A DNA stretch of 64,000 nucleotides, taken from contig NZ_CP071839.1 in NCBI RefSeq assembly GCF_017526105.1, positions 4,518,001 to 4,582,000 of the forward strand, in the 5' to 3' direction. Position 1 is the stretch's first letter; each line of letters opens with the position of its first letter. The DNA is from Streptomyces cyanogenus (GTDB lineage: Bacteria; Actinomycetota; Actinomycetes; Streptomycetales; Streptomycetaceae). The position numbers and the translations under genes were made by a program. A model generated the notes under the pieces. It was not told the DNA's origin. It did not search any database and saw nothing but the letters and a program-made list of their open reading frames with translations. This document shows positions 8,578-18,261 of the stretch, piece after piece.

Positions 8578-11500
8578 TCAACCGGCTCGTTCCCTGCGCC
8601 GCTGCGCCGCCTGCCGCATGCGCTGGCGTCGGCCGCCGGCACTGTCGGCAGGGACGCGGGAGGCGGGGACGCCGACGGACGACGGCTCCTCGCGGTCGGT
8701 GAGGTGCGCCGCGTAGGCACGGACGCTGGGGAAGCTGAAGAAGTCGACGACGCTCGCCTGGCTGTGGACGTGCTCGCGCACTTCCGCCAGGAGCCGTACG
8801 ACCAGCAGGGAGGAGCCTCCGGCCTGGAAGAAGTCGTCGGTGACCCGCAGGTCCTGGACGCCGAGGACGCGGCGCCAGATCTCCAGCAGCCGCTGTTCCA
8901 GCGCGTGCACGGGCTGCGCCGCGGCGGGGTCGGGGCGGTGCAGCGGCACGGCGGGCAGGGCACGGCGGTCGACCTTGCCGCTGGTGGTGGTGGGCAGGCT
9001 CGCGATCATGGCGAACGCCGACGGCACCATGGCGGCCGGCAGCCGCTCGGCGACCGCCGCGCGCAGCGCCGCCTCGTCGAGCGTCGCGCCGGGCCGGGGC
9101 ACGTAGTGCGCCACCAGGACCTGCTGCGCGCCCTCGCCCTGCAGCGCCACGGCGCACTGGGCGACACCGGGGACCGCGTTGACCGCCTGCTCGACGTCCT
9201 CCAGCTCGATCCGGTGTCCCCGGAGCTTGATCTGGTTGTCCAGCCGACCGGAGAGTTCCACGGTGCCGTCGGGCAGCAGCCGGGCCAGGTCTCCGGTCCG
9301 GTAGACCGGCCCGTCCGGGTGCAGGGCCGGGCGCAGCGGGAAGCGCTCGGAGGTGAGTTCCGGCTTGCCGACGTAGCCCCGGGCCACTCCGGCGCCACCG
9401 ATGACGAGTTCGCCGTACATGCCGACCGGCAGCGCGTTGAGCTGCGTATCGGTGACGTACAGGGCCGTGTTGTGCAGGGGCCGGCCGACGAGGATGCGCT
9501 CGGGGGTGTCGGGCAGCTCCCACGCGGTGGACCAGACGGTGGTCTCCGTGGGCCCGTACATGTTGACCACGCGGGGGATGCCGAGCGCCTTCAGCTCTCG
9601 TGCCAGCGTCAGGTCGAGCGGCTCCCCGCCGACCATCAGGATCCGCAGCGTGCCGAGGGCCTCCGCGGCGTGCGGCAGCCTGAGCACGGTGCGCAGCAGG
9701 GTGGGGGTGGCCTGCAGGGCGGTCACGCCGGAGGCCAGGATGAGGTCCGGGACCGCTTCGGGCTCGGCCTGGTCCGGACCGGCCACGGAGCGACGCAGGG
9801 TCTCCATGTTCTCGGCGAGCACGACCGGTATGCCCCGGGCCAACGTCCACAGCAGCTCCACCACGGCGATGTCGAAGGTGACCGCGGTGACGGACAGCCA
9901 TACGGTGTCGTGGTCCGGGCGGATGACGTCGTCCAGGGCGGCGAACAGGTTGGCGAGGTTGGCGTGCGTGACCTCGACGCCCTTGGGCACGCCGGTCGAG
10001 CCGGAGGTGAAGATGACGTACGCCGACCCGGCCGTCGCACGCTGTCCCGGATCGCCGGCCGGGGCGTGCAGCAGCTCGGCCGCCGTCAGGCGCGGGCCGC
10101 CGAAGCCGGGGCAGGCCTCGCGATAGGCGTCGTCGACGACGAGCGCAGCACAGCCGGCCGTCTCCACCATGGTCTGCAGCCGGCTCGCCGGTGCGGCGCC
10201 GTCCAGCGGCACGTACGCCAGCCCCGCCGACATCACGCCGAGCAGCACCGCCACCAGTTCGGGCGTCCGCGGCATGAGGATGCCCACGCGCGCGCCGGGC
10301 GCCAGTCCGGCGGCGCGCAGCCCGGCGGCGACGGATGCGGCGTGCCGCGCCAGGTCGCCGCGGGTCAGGGTGGTGCCGCGGAACGTCAGGGCCGGCCGCT
10401 GCGGTTCCTCGGCCAACCGCGCCAGGATCTGCTCGTGGACGAGGCGGTCCGGCACCGGTCGGGCCGTCGCGGCGTTCCACCGTTCGATCCAGCCGGCGCT
10501 CTCGGCGTCGAGCAGCCCCAGCTCCGCCAGCGGTCGGTCCGGCGTACGGCACATGCCGTCCAGCAGGCTGCGATAGGCGGCGACGAACCGACGGGCCTCG
10601 TCCTCGGTGAACTGACGGTCGCTGTAGGTCAGCAGGCCGCGCAGGCCGTCGTCGTGCGGGCTCAGCCGGAACATGACGTCGTACTCGGTGGAGTACGTCG
10701 GCACGTCCACGGGCGTGCTGCGCACTCCCGGCAGGTCGAAGTCGGTGTCGGGGAACGTCTGGAACAGGAACACGGTCTGGAAGACCGGCGTGTGCGATCC
10801 CTCGCGCCGTACCGCGGCGGCCTGTACGACCTGCTCGAAGGGGAGTTCCCGGTGAGCGAAGGCGTCGTGGACCGCACGCCTGGCCGACGCCAGGAACTCA
10901 CGGCTGGTCAGCTGTTCGTCGATGCGCGTCCGCACCGGGACGAGGTTGAAGAAGAGACCCAGGGCGCGTTCCAGGTCCGCGTGCGGCCGGCTGGCCAGGG
11001 GGCTGCCCACCACGACGTCGTCGCTGCGCGAGAGCCGCGCCAGCAGCAGGGAGTACGCCGAGATCAGCACGGTGAACGCGGTGGCGCCCGTCTCGGCGCA
11101 CAGGGCCCGGACCCGGTCGGAAAGATCCTGGTCGTAGCGGAACTCCAGAGCCGATCCGCGGTGTCCGTCGGTCGTCCCGCGGCCCCGGCCCGGCGTCAGG
11201 TCGAGCACCGGGGGCGGATCGGCCAGCGCCCCGCGCCAGAACGCGCGGTGCCGTTCGGCCGCCGCACTGGCCAGCCACTGTTCCTCCCAGCAGGCGAAGT
11301 CGGCGTACTGCAGGGGGAGTTGTGCGAGGTCGGGGCGGTGTCCCGCCACCCGGGCGCGGTACAGCTCCGCCAGCTCCTGTTTGAGGATGCCCGTCGACCA
11401 CCCGTCCGAGACGGCGTGGTGCTGGGTGACGAGGAGGATCCAGCGCCGGGGGCCGGTGCTGATCAGATCGAAGCGGCTCAGCGGGGCACGGGACAGGTCG

Positions 11501-12021
11501 AAGCGGCGCGAGACGAGGGAGCGTACGAGTGCGTCCGCGTCGTCCGGGGCGGCCACGTGCTCGTGGAAGGGCACGGGGACTTCCGGTTCTATCGTCTGGA
11601 CCAGCGCACCGTCGGTCTGGGTGAGCGCCGTGCGCAGGATCTCGTGCCGGGCGACCAGCTCCCCCACCGCCCAGCGCAGCGCTGCGACGTCCAGATCGCC
11701 CTGCAGTTCCACGCCGAAGTACATGTTGTAGACGGGCAGGCCATCGGCGAGTTGCTCGCTGAGCCACATCTGCTGCTGGGCCCGGGAGGCCGGGATGCGG
11801 CCGGAGCGGTCGGCGCGGGTGACACGCACCGTGCGTTCGGCGTCCTCGCGCCGCTGTTCCTGCAGGAAGCGCAGGATGGCATCGCGGTGGTCGCGCAGGG
11901 TCTGCTTCAACTCGTCCGTCAGCGCCGCGTGGGGGCCGGTGACGGACAGCCTGCCGTCCCGGGATTCCAGTCGTACCCCGAGGTCCGCGAGCTGCCGGAG
12001 TATCTCGGTCGTGGTCGTCAC
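8578..12021 (-). CDS. NRPS module: docking-C-A-T
   Basis: Protein of 1147 residues. Residues about 1-55 look like a TubC-type N-terminal docking domain (ILRQLADLGVRLES...LTDELKQTLRDHRDAILRFL), as found where an NRPS accepts a chain from a separate PKS or NRPS protein. C about 75-490 has a canonical QHHAVSDGWS (second His near 203). A about 505-1015 has FTSGSTGVPKG, MYGPTETTVWST and the A10 lysine in TSGKVDRRAL. I read the binding-pocket code as DIVQLVMVWK, closest in pattern to DI-QL---W codes described for glycine or small residues; treat this as tentative. T about 1035-1105 has AGGSSLLV. The GTG start overlaps the upstream PKS stop by 4 bases, so translation is coupled and the order KS-ACP to C-A-T is likely. 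Confidence 0.93.
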   Translation of the reverse strand: MTTTTEILRQLADLGVRLESRDGRLSVTGPHAALTDELKQTLRDHRDAILRFLQEQRREDAERTVRVTRADRSGRIPASRAQQQMWLSEQLADGLPVYNMYFGVELQGDLDVAALRWAVGELVARHEILRTALTQTDGALVQTIEPEVPVPFHEHVAAPDDADALVRSLVSRRFDLSRAPLSRFDLISTGPRRWILLVTQHHAVSDGWSTGILKQELAELYRARVAGHRPDLAQLPLQYADFACWEEQWLASAAAERHRAFWRGALADPPPVLDLTPGRGRGTTDGHRGSALEFRYDQDLSDRVRALCAETGATAFTVLISAYSLLLARLSRSDDVVVGSPLASRPHADLERALGLFFNLVPVRTRIDEQLTSREFLASARRAVHDAFAHRELPFEQVVQAAAVRREGSHTPVFQTVFLFQTFPDTDFDLPGVRSTPVDVPTYSTEYDVMFRLSPHDDGLRGLLTYSDRQFTEDEARRFVAAYRSLLDGMCRTPDRPLAELGLLDAESAGWIERWNAATARPVPDRLVHEQILARLAEEPQRPALTFRGTTLTRGDLARHAASVAAGLRAAGLAPGARVGILMPRTPELVAVLLGVMSAGLAYVPLDGAAPASRLQTMVETAGCAALVVDDAYREACPGFGGPRLTAAELLHAPAGDPGQRATAGSAYVIFTSGSTGVPKGVEVTHANLANLFAALDDVIRPDHDTVWLSVTAVTFDIAVVELLWTLARGIPVVLAENMETLRRSVAGPDQAEPEAVPDLILASGVTALQATPTLLRTVLRLPHAAEALGTLRILMVGGEPLDLTLARELKALGIPRVVNMYGPTETTVWSTAWELPDTPERILVGRPLHNTALYVTDTQLNALPVGMYGELVIGGAGVARGYVGKPELTSERFPLRPALHPDGPVYRTGDLARLLPDGTVELSGRLDNQIKLRGHRIELEDVEQAVNAVPGVAQCAVALQGEGAQQVLVAHYVPRPGATLDEAALRAAVAERLPAAMVPSAFAMIASLPTTTSGKVDRRALPAVPLHRPDPAAAQPVHALEQRLLEIWRRVLGVQDLRVTDDFFQAGGSSLLVVRLLAEVREHVHSQASVVDFFSFPSVRAYAAHLTDREEPSSVGVPASRVPADSAGGRRQRMRQAAQRRRERAG

Positions 12022-14597
12022 AGCTCGAAGGTTCCTGTCGAGTCGGCACTGTCGGGTGCGGTCAGCTTGCTGTAGAGCTCGGCGGACGCCCGCAGATCGC
12101 GCACGAGCTCGGTCATCCCCTCGGGGGTCTCGGCGTCCAGCAGGTCACCGAGGGGGACCCGGACGTCGAAGCGCTCCTGCAACCGGGCGGCGATCTGGGC
12201 TGCCACCAGTGAGTGCCCGCCCAGGGCGAAGAAGTCGGAGTCGGGTTCGACGTCCGGCACACCGAGCACGGACCGCCAGGCCTCCATGACGACGGCGAGG
12301 ACGTCCTCCTCCGTGCCGGCGACGACAGGAGCGGGTACGGGCACAGGCGCGGTCGCGGGGAGAGACGCGGTCCCGGCCGGGAGGGTGATCGCCCAGTGCC
12401 GCCGCGCCTCGAAGGGGTAGAGGGGCAGGGAGACCGTGTGCGCGGATCCACCGCGCAACCGGGTCCAGTCGAGGTCGGCACCCCTCTCCCAGCACCACGC
12501 GGCCAGCGCCAGCCAGTCCTCCCACGAGGAGAGCGCGCGCATGAGATCCGCGGCGCCCGCCGGGAACGCAGCCGGGCCGCCGCCCAGGACGGACGTCTGT
12601 GCCACGTCGAGGAAGTGGTCCAGGGGCGGCACGCATCCCGCGGGCACCGTCGTGTCGAGACTGAGCGACCGCAGTGCGGTGCCCGCCCGGCCGAGCGGAT
12701 GCGCGCGAAGGTCGTCCTCCAGCGCGCCCAGGTGTTCCTCGCACGCGCTCAGGTCGCCGCCGTTGCGGACGACGGCCTGGATCTCCTCGTACCGCACGGC
12801 GCACCGCAGGGCGACCTCGCGGTCCAGCGCACCCGCGAAGGCCGCCGCCAGGTACTCGCCCGCCCCGTGAGCCGTGAGGGTGCCGACCGGCACGCCGAGG
12901 GCCGCGAGTTCCTCCAGCGCGGCATGTGCCGACAGGAAGGCCCGCCCGGCGGGGTGGGGATGGTCCTGTGCCGCGCGCAGCGCGGGCACCCGGTCGGCCA
13001 CGGACGGCTCGGGACGTACGGCGGACCCGAGGTCGATGGCCACCTCCAGCGGTCCGGCGGCGACGGGGTCCGCCTCCTCCTTCAGCAGTGCCGCGAGCTC
13101 GGGCAGCGAGGACCCGACCCAGGCCCGGCGCAGTTCGCGGGGCACACGGCCGTACTGGAGGGTGCGCGCGACGTCCGCGCACGCCCGGTCGCCACCGGCG
13201 GCCACGGCGTCGGCGAGGCGCTCGCGCAGTCCGTGGAAGGCCTCGGCGGTACGCGCCGACAGAGGGAAGATCTCGGGGGCGCCGCGGTCGGTGCCGCCCG
13301 GCTCGGTGACGGGGCGGTGCCGGCCGACCACGACGTGGGCGTTGGTGCCACCGACGCCGAGCGCGGACACGGCGGCGCACCGTCCGTCGTCCGGCCAGGG
13401 ACGGCGCCGGGTGTTGACGTACAGTCCGCTGCCCTCCACGTCGGCCGACGTGAGGAGTTCCCGGTGGTTGACCGTCGCCGGAATGACGCCTTCGCGCACG
13501 CAGAGGACCGCCTTGATGAGTCCGGCCATGCCCGCAGCCGTGTCCAGGTGCCCGATGGAGGACTTCACGGTGCCGATCGCGCACGGGGTGTCCACGCCGA
13601 GCCGCTCCCGCGCTTCGCGCAGAGCCGCGATCTCGATCGGGTCCCCGAGGGGCGTGCCGGTGCCGTGGGCCTCCACATAGCCGATGGTCCGGGGGTCCAC
13701 CCGGGCGTCGGCGAGGGCGGCCAGAATGACGTCGCGTTGTCCGGCGACACTGGGCGCGGCGAAGCTCTGGCGGTCGGAGCCGTCGTTGTTCACCGCCGTG
13801 CCGTGCAGCACGGCGTGGATGCGGTCGCCGTCCCTGAGCGCGTCGGCCAGCGGCCTGAGCACGACGATGCCGACTCCGCTGCCCGGCACCGTCCCGGACG
13901 CGGCACGGTCGAAGGGGCGCAGGACACCGTCGGGAGACAGCACCGCGCTCTCCTGGGCGACGTACCCGTGCTCGTGCGGCAGCTGCACGGACACCGCACC
14001 GGCCAGGGCGATGTCGCAGTCACCCGCCAGCAGGCTCTGCCGGGCCAGGTGCACGGCGGTGAGCCCGGTGGAGCACAGCGAGTTCACGAAGACGCTGGGG
14101 CCACGCAGGTCGAGGTGGTAGGAGACCCGCAGGGGCAGCATCGCCGGCGCGTCCGACATGCGGCGGTGGCTGCCCGCGGCCTCGTCCGGGTCCGGCAGCA
14201 GCCGGCCGTACCGGTTCTCGCCGCTGCCGCAGAACACTCCCACGCGCCGTCCCGCGGAGCGGCCCGCCCAGCCGGCGTCCTCCAGCGCGTGCACGGCTTC
14301 CTCCAGGAACAGCCGGTGCTGCGGGTCCATCGTGTCGGCCTCGGCCGGCGCGATGCCGAAGAAGGCCGAGTCGAAGTGTTCCACTCCGTCGACGGCGCCC
14401 GAGACTCCGACGTATCCCTCCCGGGCGTACCGGTCCCGCGGTACGCCCTTGCCCTTCAGGCCGGACTCGTCGAGCGGATCCAGGAAGTGGGCTCCCTGGA
14501 GCAGGTTCGACCAGTAGCTGTCTACGTCCCGCGCTCCGGGAAAGCGGCATGCCATACCGATCACGGCGATGGCGCGGTCGGGGTTCTGCACGCTCAC
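12018..14597 (-). CDS. PKS module: KS-AT(inactive)-ACP
   Basis: Protein of 859 residues. KS about 10-430 has AVIGMACRFPG, an unusual NSLCSTGL around the catalytic Cys (near 174; DTACSS is the norm), EAHGTGTPLGDPIE and SSIGHLDTAAG. The following AT-like region keeps the fold (FLSAHAALEELAALGVPVGTL) but reads AHGAGEYLAAAFAGAL in place of GHSxGEY, so the nucleophilic Ser is replaced by Gly near residue 576. ACP about 760-830 has LGGHSLVA. No reductive domains, so this module would leave a beta-keto unit. GTG at 14597 is chosen because AGGGGGAA sits just upstream and it follows the previous stop by 10 bases; an upstream ATG at 14630 would overlap that gene. Malonyl units are presumably supplied by the AT at 292-1245. 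Confidence 0.93.
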   Translation of the reverse strand: MSVQNPDRAIAVIGMACRFPGARDVDSYWSNLLQGAHFLDPLDESGLKGKGVPRDRYAREGYVGVSGAVDGVEHFDSAFFGIAPAEADTMDPQHRLFLEEAVHALEDAGWAGRSAGRRVGVFCGSGENRYGRLLPDPDEAAGSHRRMSDAPAMLPLRVSYHLDLRGPSVFVNSLCSTGLTAVHLARQSLLAGDCDIALAGAVSVQLPHEHGYVAQESAVLSPDGVLRPFDRAASGTVPGSGVGIVVLRPLADALRDGDRIHAVLHGTAVNNDGSDRQSFAAPSVAGQRDVILAALADARVDPRTIGYVEAHGTGTPLGDPIEIAALREARERLGVDTPCAIGTVKSSIGHLDTAAGMAGLIKAVLCVREGVIPATVNHRELLTSADVEGSGLYVNTRRRPWPDDGRCAAVSALGVGGTNAHVVVGRHRPVTEPGGTDRGAPEIFPLSARTAEAFHGLRERLADAVAAGGDRACADVARTLQYGRVPRELRRAWVGSSLPELAALLKEEADPVAAGPLEVAIDLGSAVRPEPSVADRVPALRAAQDHPHPAGRAFLSAHAALEELAALGVPVGTLTAHGAGEYLAAAFAGALDREVALRCAVRYEEIQAVVRNGGDLSACEEHLGALEDDLRAHPLGRAGTALRSLSLDTTVPAGCVPPLDHFLDVAQTSVLGGGPAAFPAGAADLMRALSSWEDWLALAAWCWERGADLDWTRLRGGSAHTVSLPLYPFEARRHWAITLPAGTASLPATAPVPVPAPVVAGTEEDVLAVVMEAWRSVLGVPDVEPDSDFFALGGHSLVAAQIAARLQERFDVRVPLGDLLDAETPEGMTELVRDLRASAELYSKLTAPDSADSTGTFEL

Positions 14598-14607
14598 GGG
14601 GTTCCCC

Positions 14608-17600
14608 CTAGTTCTGCGGTGTGCGGCCACGGCGACTGAGCGCGCCGGCGAGGGCCGATACGGTCGGGTACTTGAACAGGTCGGTGACCGGCACCTCCGC
14701 CGACAGCTCCCGTCGGATGCTGCCGTGCAGCTGAATGAGGGTCACCGAGCTGCCGCCCAGCTCGAACAGGCTCACCGACCTCGGCACGCGCTCGGGGGAA
14801 ACGCCGAGCGCTTCGGCCCACAGCTCGGTGAGCCGCTGTTCCAGGGCGGTGCGCGGCGCGGTCTGTGCCGTGACGTCCCGGCCCGCCTCCGGTACGGGCA
14901 GGGACCGGACGTCGGCCTTGCCCGTCGCGGTGACCGGCAGCTCGTCCAGCCGCACCACGTGCGCCGGAAGCTGCTCCGCCGGGAGGCGCTCGCCCAGGTG
15001 CGCGAGGATGCCGTCGGCCGTCGTGCCGGCCGGGGCGACGACGTATGCCACCAGCGTGTCCTTCCGCCGGGGATGCACGACCACCACGGCGTCCTTCACC
15101 CCGTCGTGCTCCAGCAGCAGGCTGCGGATGCCGTCGAGGTCCACGCGCAGCCCGCGGATCTTGACCTGGCCGTCCTCCCGCCCGACGAACTCCAGTACGC
15201 CGTCGTCGCGTCGGCGCACCAGGTCGCCGGTGCGGTACAGCCGCGGCGCCGTCGGTACGCCGGCGTGTTCCTCCAGGGGGCTGGCGATGAACCGCTCCGC
15301 CGTCAGCTGTTCGCGGTTGACGTAGCCGTCGGCGAGGACGACGCCGCCGAGATGCAGTTCACCCGTGAAGCCGGGGGGCAGGAGCTGACCCCCGTCGCCG
15401 AGCACGTACGTCTGTGCACCGTCCACGGCGCGGCCGATCGGCATGACGGGGCCGGTGTCGTCGCCGGGCTCGCACCTGTGGAACGTCGCATCGATGGTGG
15501 CCTCGGTGGGGCCGTAGAGGTTGACCACCCGGGCCGTGCTCGTGCGGGCGACCATCCGCACCACCGCGCGGTCGAGTTGCTCACCGCCGCAGAACACCCA
15601 GCGCAGCGAGGGGCAGCCGCTCAGGCCCTCGTCGCCGGGCAGGGCCTTGAGCAGGGTCGGTACGAACTGTGCGACCGTCACCTCGTGCCGGCGCATGTCC
15701 GCGAGGAGAGCCGCCGGGTCGCGGTGCGCGTCGGGGGCGGCGATCACCAACGACGCGCCGATCGTGAGGGGTACCAGGTACTCCCACACCGAGGCGTCGA
15801 AGACGGGGGGCGTCTTGAAGTAGAAGCGGTCGTGCCGGTCCAGCCCGAACGCGCGCTGCTTCCACGCCAGGTTGTTGGCGATGGCCCGGTGCGGAACGAC
15901 AACGGCCTTGGGCAGGCCCGTGGTGCCCGAGGTGGTGATCAGGTACGCCGGTCCTGTGCCGTCGACCGGCGCGTCGGCGAACCCGGTCGTCGTGTCTCCC
16001 GGTGCGCGGACGTCGAGGACCGGCAGGTCGGCCGTGAGCTGGGCACGCGCCGCGTCGTCGGCGATCAGTACGGCCGCCGCGCCGGCGTCGCCGATGACGA
16101 AGGAACGCCGCCTGGCCGGCTGCGCCGGGTCGACGGGCAGGTAGGCCATGCCCGAGCGGAGCACCGCCAGGGCGGCGACGATGAACGCGGCGGACCGCGG
16201 CAGGCACAGCGCCACCGTGCTTCCGGCGGGCAGTCCCAGGGCCGCGATGCGAGCGGCAAGGCGACGGCTGCCGTCGTCCAGCTCCCGGTAGGTCATGGTG
16301 CGCTCGTCATCGATCAGCGCGAGCGCATCGGGCCGGGAGGCCGCCTGCTCCGCGAAGGCGCTGGTGATCAGCGGCGGCGGGGCGCCGCCGGGGTCCGAGC
16401 GGCCGTGCGCGACTGCGCTCGCCCGGTCCTCGGCGTCGGCAAGGGCCATGCGCAGCACGGGGCGTTCGGGCGTGTCCAGCAGCTGCCCGAGCACCGTCTC
16501 GACGGCGCGTGCGATGCTCCGGGCGACGTAGGCGGGGTACTGGTCGCGCAGGAAGTCCAGTCGGCCGGTGTATCCCCGCTGGCCGGCGTTGACCGACAGC
16601 AGCAGGCCCGCCTTGCCGTCGCGCGGCACCATGGGGAGACGATGGGCGGTGACACCCGGCAGGCTCAGTGCTTCACCGGTGGTCGCCTCGTTGAGCGACA
16701 TGATCGCCGGGAACACCGATGGCGAGGCGGGCTGTGCCTCGCTGCGCAGGGCCGACCACGCCTTCGCGAGGGAACCGCCCTGGTGGGCCAGGCAGTCCAG
16801 GACCGAGTCCTGCACCTGTCCGACGTACTCGTCGGCGGTCCGGTCCTGCCTGGCCGGCGGCCGGAAGGGCAGCATCTCGGAGTAGAGCCCGACCACGCCC
16901 GGGTACTGGGAGCGACGCCAGTCGACGGCCGGGTACCCGATCAGGAGGTCGTCGGTGCGGAAGTAGTGCTGCAGGGTGAGTGAGAAGGCACTCAACAGCG
17001 CCGCGAACGGCGTGACGCCCTTGTCCTCGCAGCGCCGGCGGAGGTCCTCGGGTACCCGCACCTCGACCGACGAGGTGTGCGGGCTGGGCACCTCGCCCGT
17101 GGCGCGTTCCCAGCCGGCCGAGGGAGTGGCCGCACCCTGGACGTATTCAGCCCAGAACTCCTCGTCCGAGCAGCCCTCGGGCGACGCTTCGAACTCCTTC
17201 TGTGCCATCGCATAGGCAAAGTAGCCGTCCTCCGCGACGGGTTCGGGATGCGGCGCCGACGCGTCGGCGTACGACGCGTAGAGCGCGGACAGGTCGTCCA
17301 GGAGCAGCCCCACGGACGGAGCGTCGGCAGCAAGATGGTCCAGCAGCAGCAGGAGCAGTGCCTCCTGCGGCCCGCTGCGGAAGAGCTCGGCGCGCAAGCG
17401 GAGCGGGGCGTCAGCCGCGAAGGGCGTGCGAGCCGCCGCGGCCAGGCGCGTGTGCCCGTCCTGGCCCGCGACCTCGTGCACGCGCAGCACGCTGTCCGGG
17501 AGATCGTCGCTGACCTCTAGGAATGCTCCCTGCGCGTCAGGGCGGGAGCGCAGCACCGGGTGCCGGACGATCAGCTCGCACAGTGCTCGGTCCAGGGCTG

Positions 17601-17739
17601 CCGCGTCCACCGGCCCCGCGAGCCGGTAGGCGACCGGAATGTTGTACGCGTCGCCGGCAGCGCCGAGCCGCTGCGCTGCCCACACGGCTTGTTGTTGGCG
17701 TGTCAGGGGCGCGACTCGGCGCCCTGCGGAGACAGGCAT
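14608..17739 (-). CDS. NRPS module: C-A-T (probable first module)
   Basis: Protein of 1043 residues at the head of the assembly-line operon. C about 10-430 starts APLTRQQQAVWAAQR and has DHLAADA where HHxxxDG is usual (first His and last Gly changed, catalytic second His and Asp kept). A about 460-945 has TTSGTTGLPKA, FDASVWE, NLYGPTEATID and the A10 lysine in TATGKADVRSL. I read the code as DAWQFGLIDK, a pattern I associate with Gln/Glu-type substrates; tentative. T about 965-1035 has LGGSSVT. Starting with a C domain implies a preformed acyl or aminoacyl starter, possibly made by a cluster ligase. ATG at 17739 has GGGGGA six bases upstream, preferred over an upstream in-frame start. Confidence 0.93.
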   Translation of the reverse strand: MPVSAGRRVAPLTRQQQAVWAAQRLGAAGDAYNIPVAYRLAGPVDAAALDRALCELIVRHPVLRSRPDAQGAFLEVSDDLPDSVLRVHEVAGQDGHTRLAAAARTPFAADAPLRLRAELFRSGPQEALLLLLLDHLAADAPSVGLLLDDLSALYASYADASAPHPEPVAEDGYFAYAMAQKEFEASPEGCSDEEFWAEYVQGAATPSAGWERATGEVPSPHTSSVEVRVPEDLRRRCEDKGVTPFAALLSAFSLTLQHYFRTDDLLIGYPAVDWRRSQYPGVVGLYSEMLPFRPPARQDRTADEYVGQVQDSVLDCLAHQGGSLAKAWSALRSEAQPASPSVFPAIMSLNEATTGEALSLPGVTAHRLPMVPRDGKAGLLLSVNAGQRGYTGRLDFLRDQYPAYVARSIARAVETVLGQLLDTPERPVLRMALADAEDRASAVAHGRSDPGGAPPPLITSAFAEQAASRPDALALIDDERTMTYRELDDGSRRLAARIAALGLPAGSTVALCLPRSAAFIVAALAVLRSGMAYLPVDPAQPARRRSFVIGDAGAAAVLIADDAARAQLTADLPVLDVRAPGDTTTGFADAPVDGTGPAYLITTSGTTGLPKAVVVPHRAIANNLAWKQRAFGLDRHDRFYFKTPPVFDASVWEYLVPLTIGASLVIAAPDAHRDPAALLADMRRHEVTVAQFVPTLLKALPGDEGLSGCPSLRWVFCGGEQLDRAVVRMVARTSTARVVNLYGPTEATIDATFHRCEPGDDTGPVMPIGRAVDGAQTYVLGDGGQLLPPGFTGELHLGGVVLADGYVNREQLTAERFIASPLEEHAGVPTAPRLYRTGDLVRRRDDGVLEFVGREDGQVKIRGLRVDLDGIRSLLLEHDGVKDAVVVVHPRRKDTLVAYVVAPAGTTADGILAHLGERLPAEQLPAHVVRLDELPVTATGKADVRSLPVPEAGRDVTAQTAPRTALEQRLTELWAEALGVSPERVPRSVSLFELGGSSVTLIQLHGSIRRELSAEVPVTDLFKYPTVSALAGALSRRGRTPQN

Positions 17740-17809
17740 TGTTCCCCCGTAGCTGCGCCCCGACCCGGAGTCATGGGATCGCTGGCGCACATCAGCAAAG
17801 ATGTTTTCA

Positions 17810-17839
17810 ATCTTGAACGGTTGTCGATGTACGAGTCAA
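17810..17839 (-). promoter_or_regulatory. Candidate sigma70-type promoter of the assembly-line operon
   Basis: On the minus strand TTGACT (17839-17834) is followed after 18 bases by CAAGAT (17815-17810). A transcript would start near 17803, giving a leader of roughly 60 bases ahead of the ATG at 17739. Inferred from hexamer match and spacing only. Confidence 0.45.
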
Positions 17840-17918
17840 CGAAATAGCCGCCGAATGGCGTGAAGTGGCGGTTCTCCGCGCGAGGGCCGGACCGCTGGTC
17901 AGAGCCTGATCGCCGGTG

Positions 17919-17936
17919 CCGCACGGCACCGTGCGG
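17919..17936. promoter_or_regulatory. Inverted repeat, possible operator
   Basis: CCGCACGG and CCGTGCGG form perfect 8-bp arms around a CA spacer, about 80 bases upstream of the candidate -35 of the NRPS/PKS operon. It could be a regulator site for that operon; a hairpin at the end of the upstream minus-strand gene is the alternative. Confidence 0.4.
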
Positions 17937-18261
17937 AGCGGCTCATGACTGAAAACAGCCCTACGCCGGTGGCACACGGTCGCGGACGTCACGGCCGGGC
18001 ATGCGACGCCCCGGCCCGGCCGGCGCGTTCACCGGGGGGCCGGCAGCACCGGCCGCCGTCCAGGGCGGAGTGGACGCATTTCTCCCCCGAGGGCCCGTGG
18101 AAATCCCGCTGCCCTGCGGCCTTCGCCGGGGTTTCTTTCCTCCGGACGAAGGCCGCACGCACGGGAATGCGAGGCAGTGGCTGTTTCACCCGCACGGAAA
18201 CAGTGACGGGAATGTAGAGAACGCGCTTTTTTCGGGCGCCTGCGGGAACGAGCCGGAGCGG

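Larger units (their letters stand above)
17740..18261. promoter_or_regulatory. Intergenic region upstream of the NRPS/PKS operon
   Basis: A stretch of 522 bases with no convincing gene. It holds a candidate promoter for the assembly-line operon (17810-17839) and an inverted repeat (17919-17936). Open frames on the plus strand here have no recognisable family or ribosome binding site. I see nothing specific between 17940 and 18260. Confidence 0.5.

Noticed and set aside
8452..14639. Further long plus-strand frames opposite the NRPS and PKS genes
   Set aside because: Same shadow pattern; the minus-strand proteins keep all catalytic motifs and tight coupling.
17945..18217. Short plus-strand open frames between the NRPS operon and the small gene
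   Set aside because: No ribosome binding site, no likeness to known proteins, and third-position composition not gene-like.
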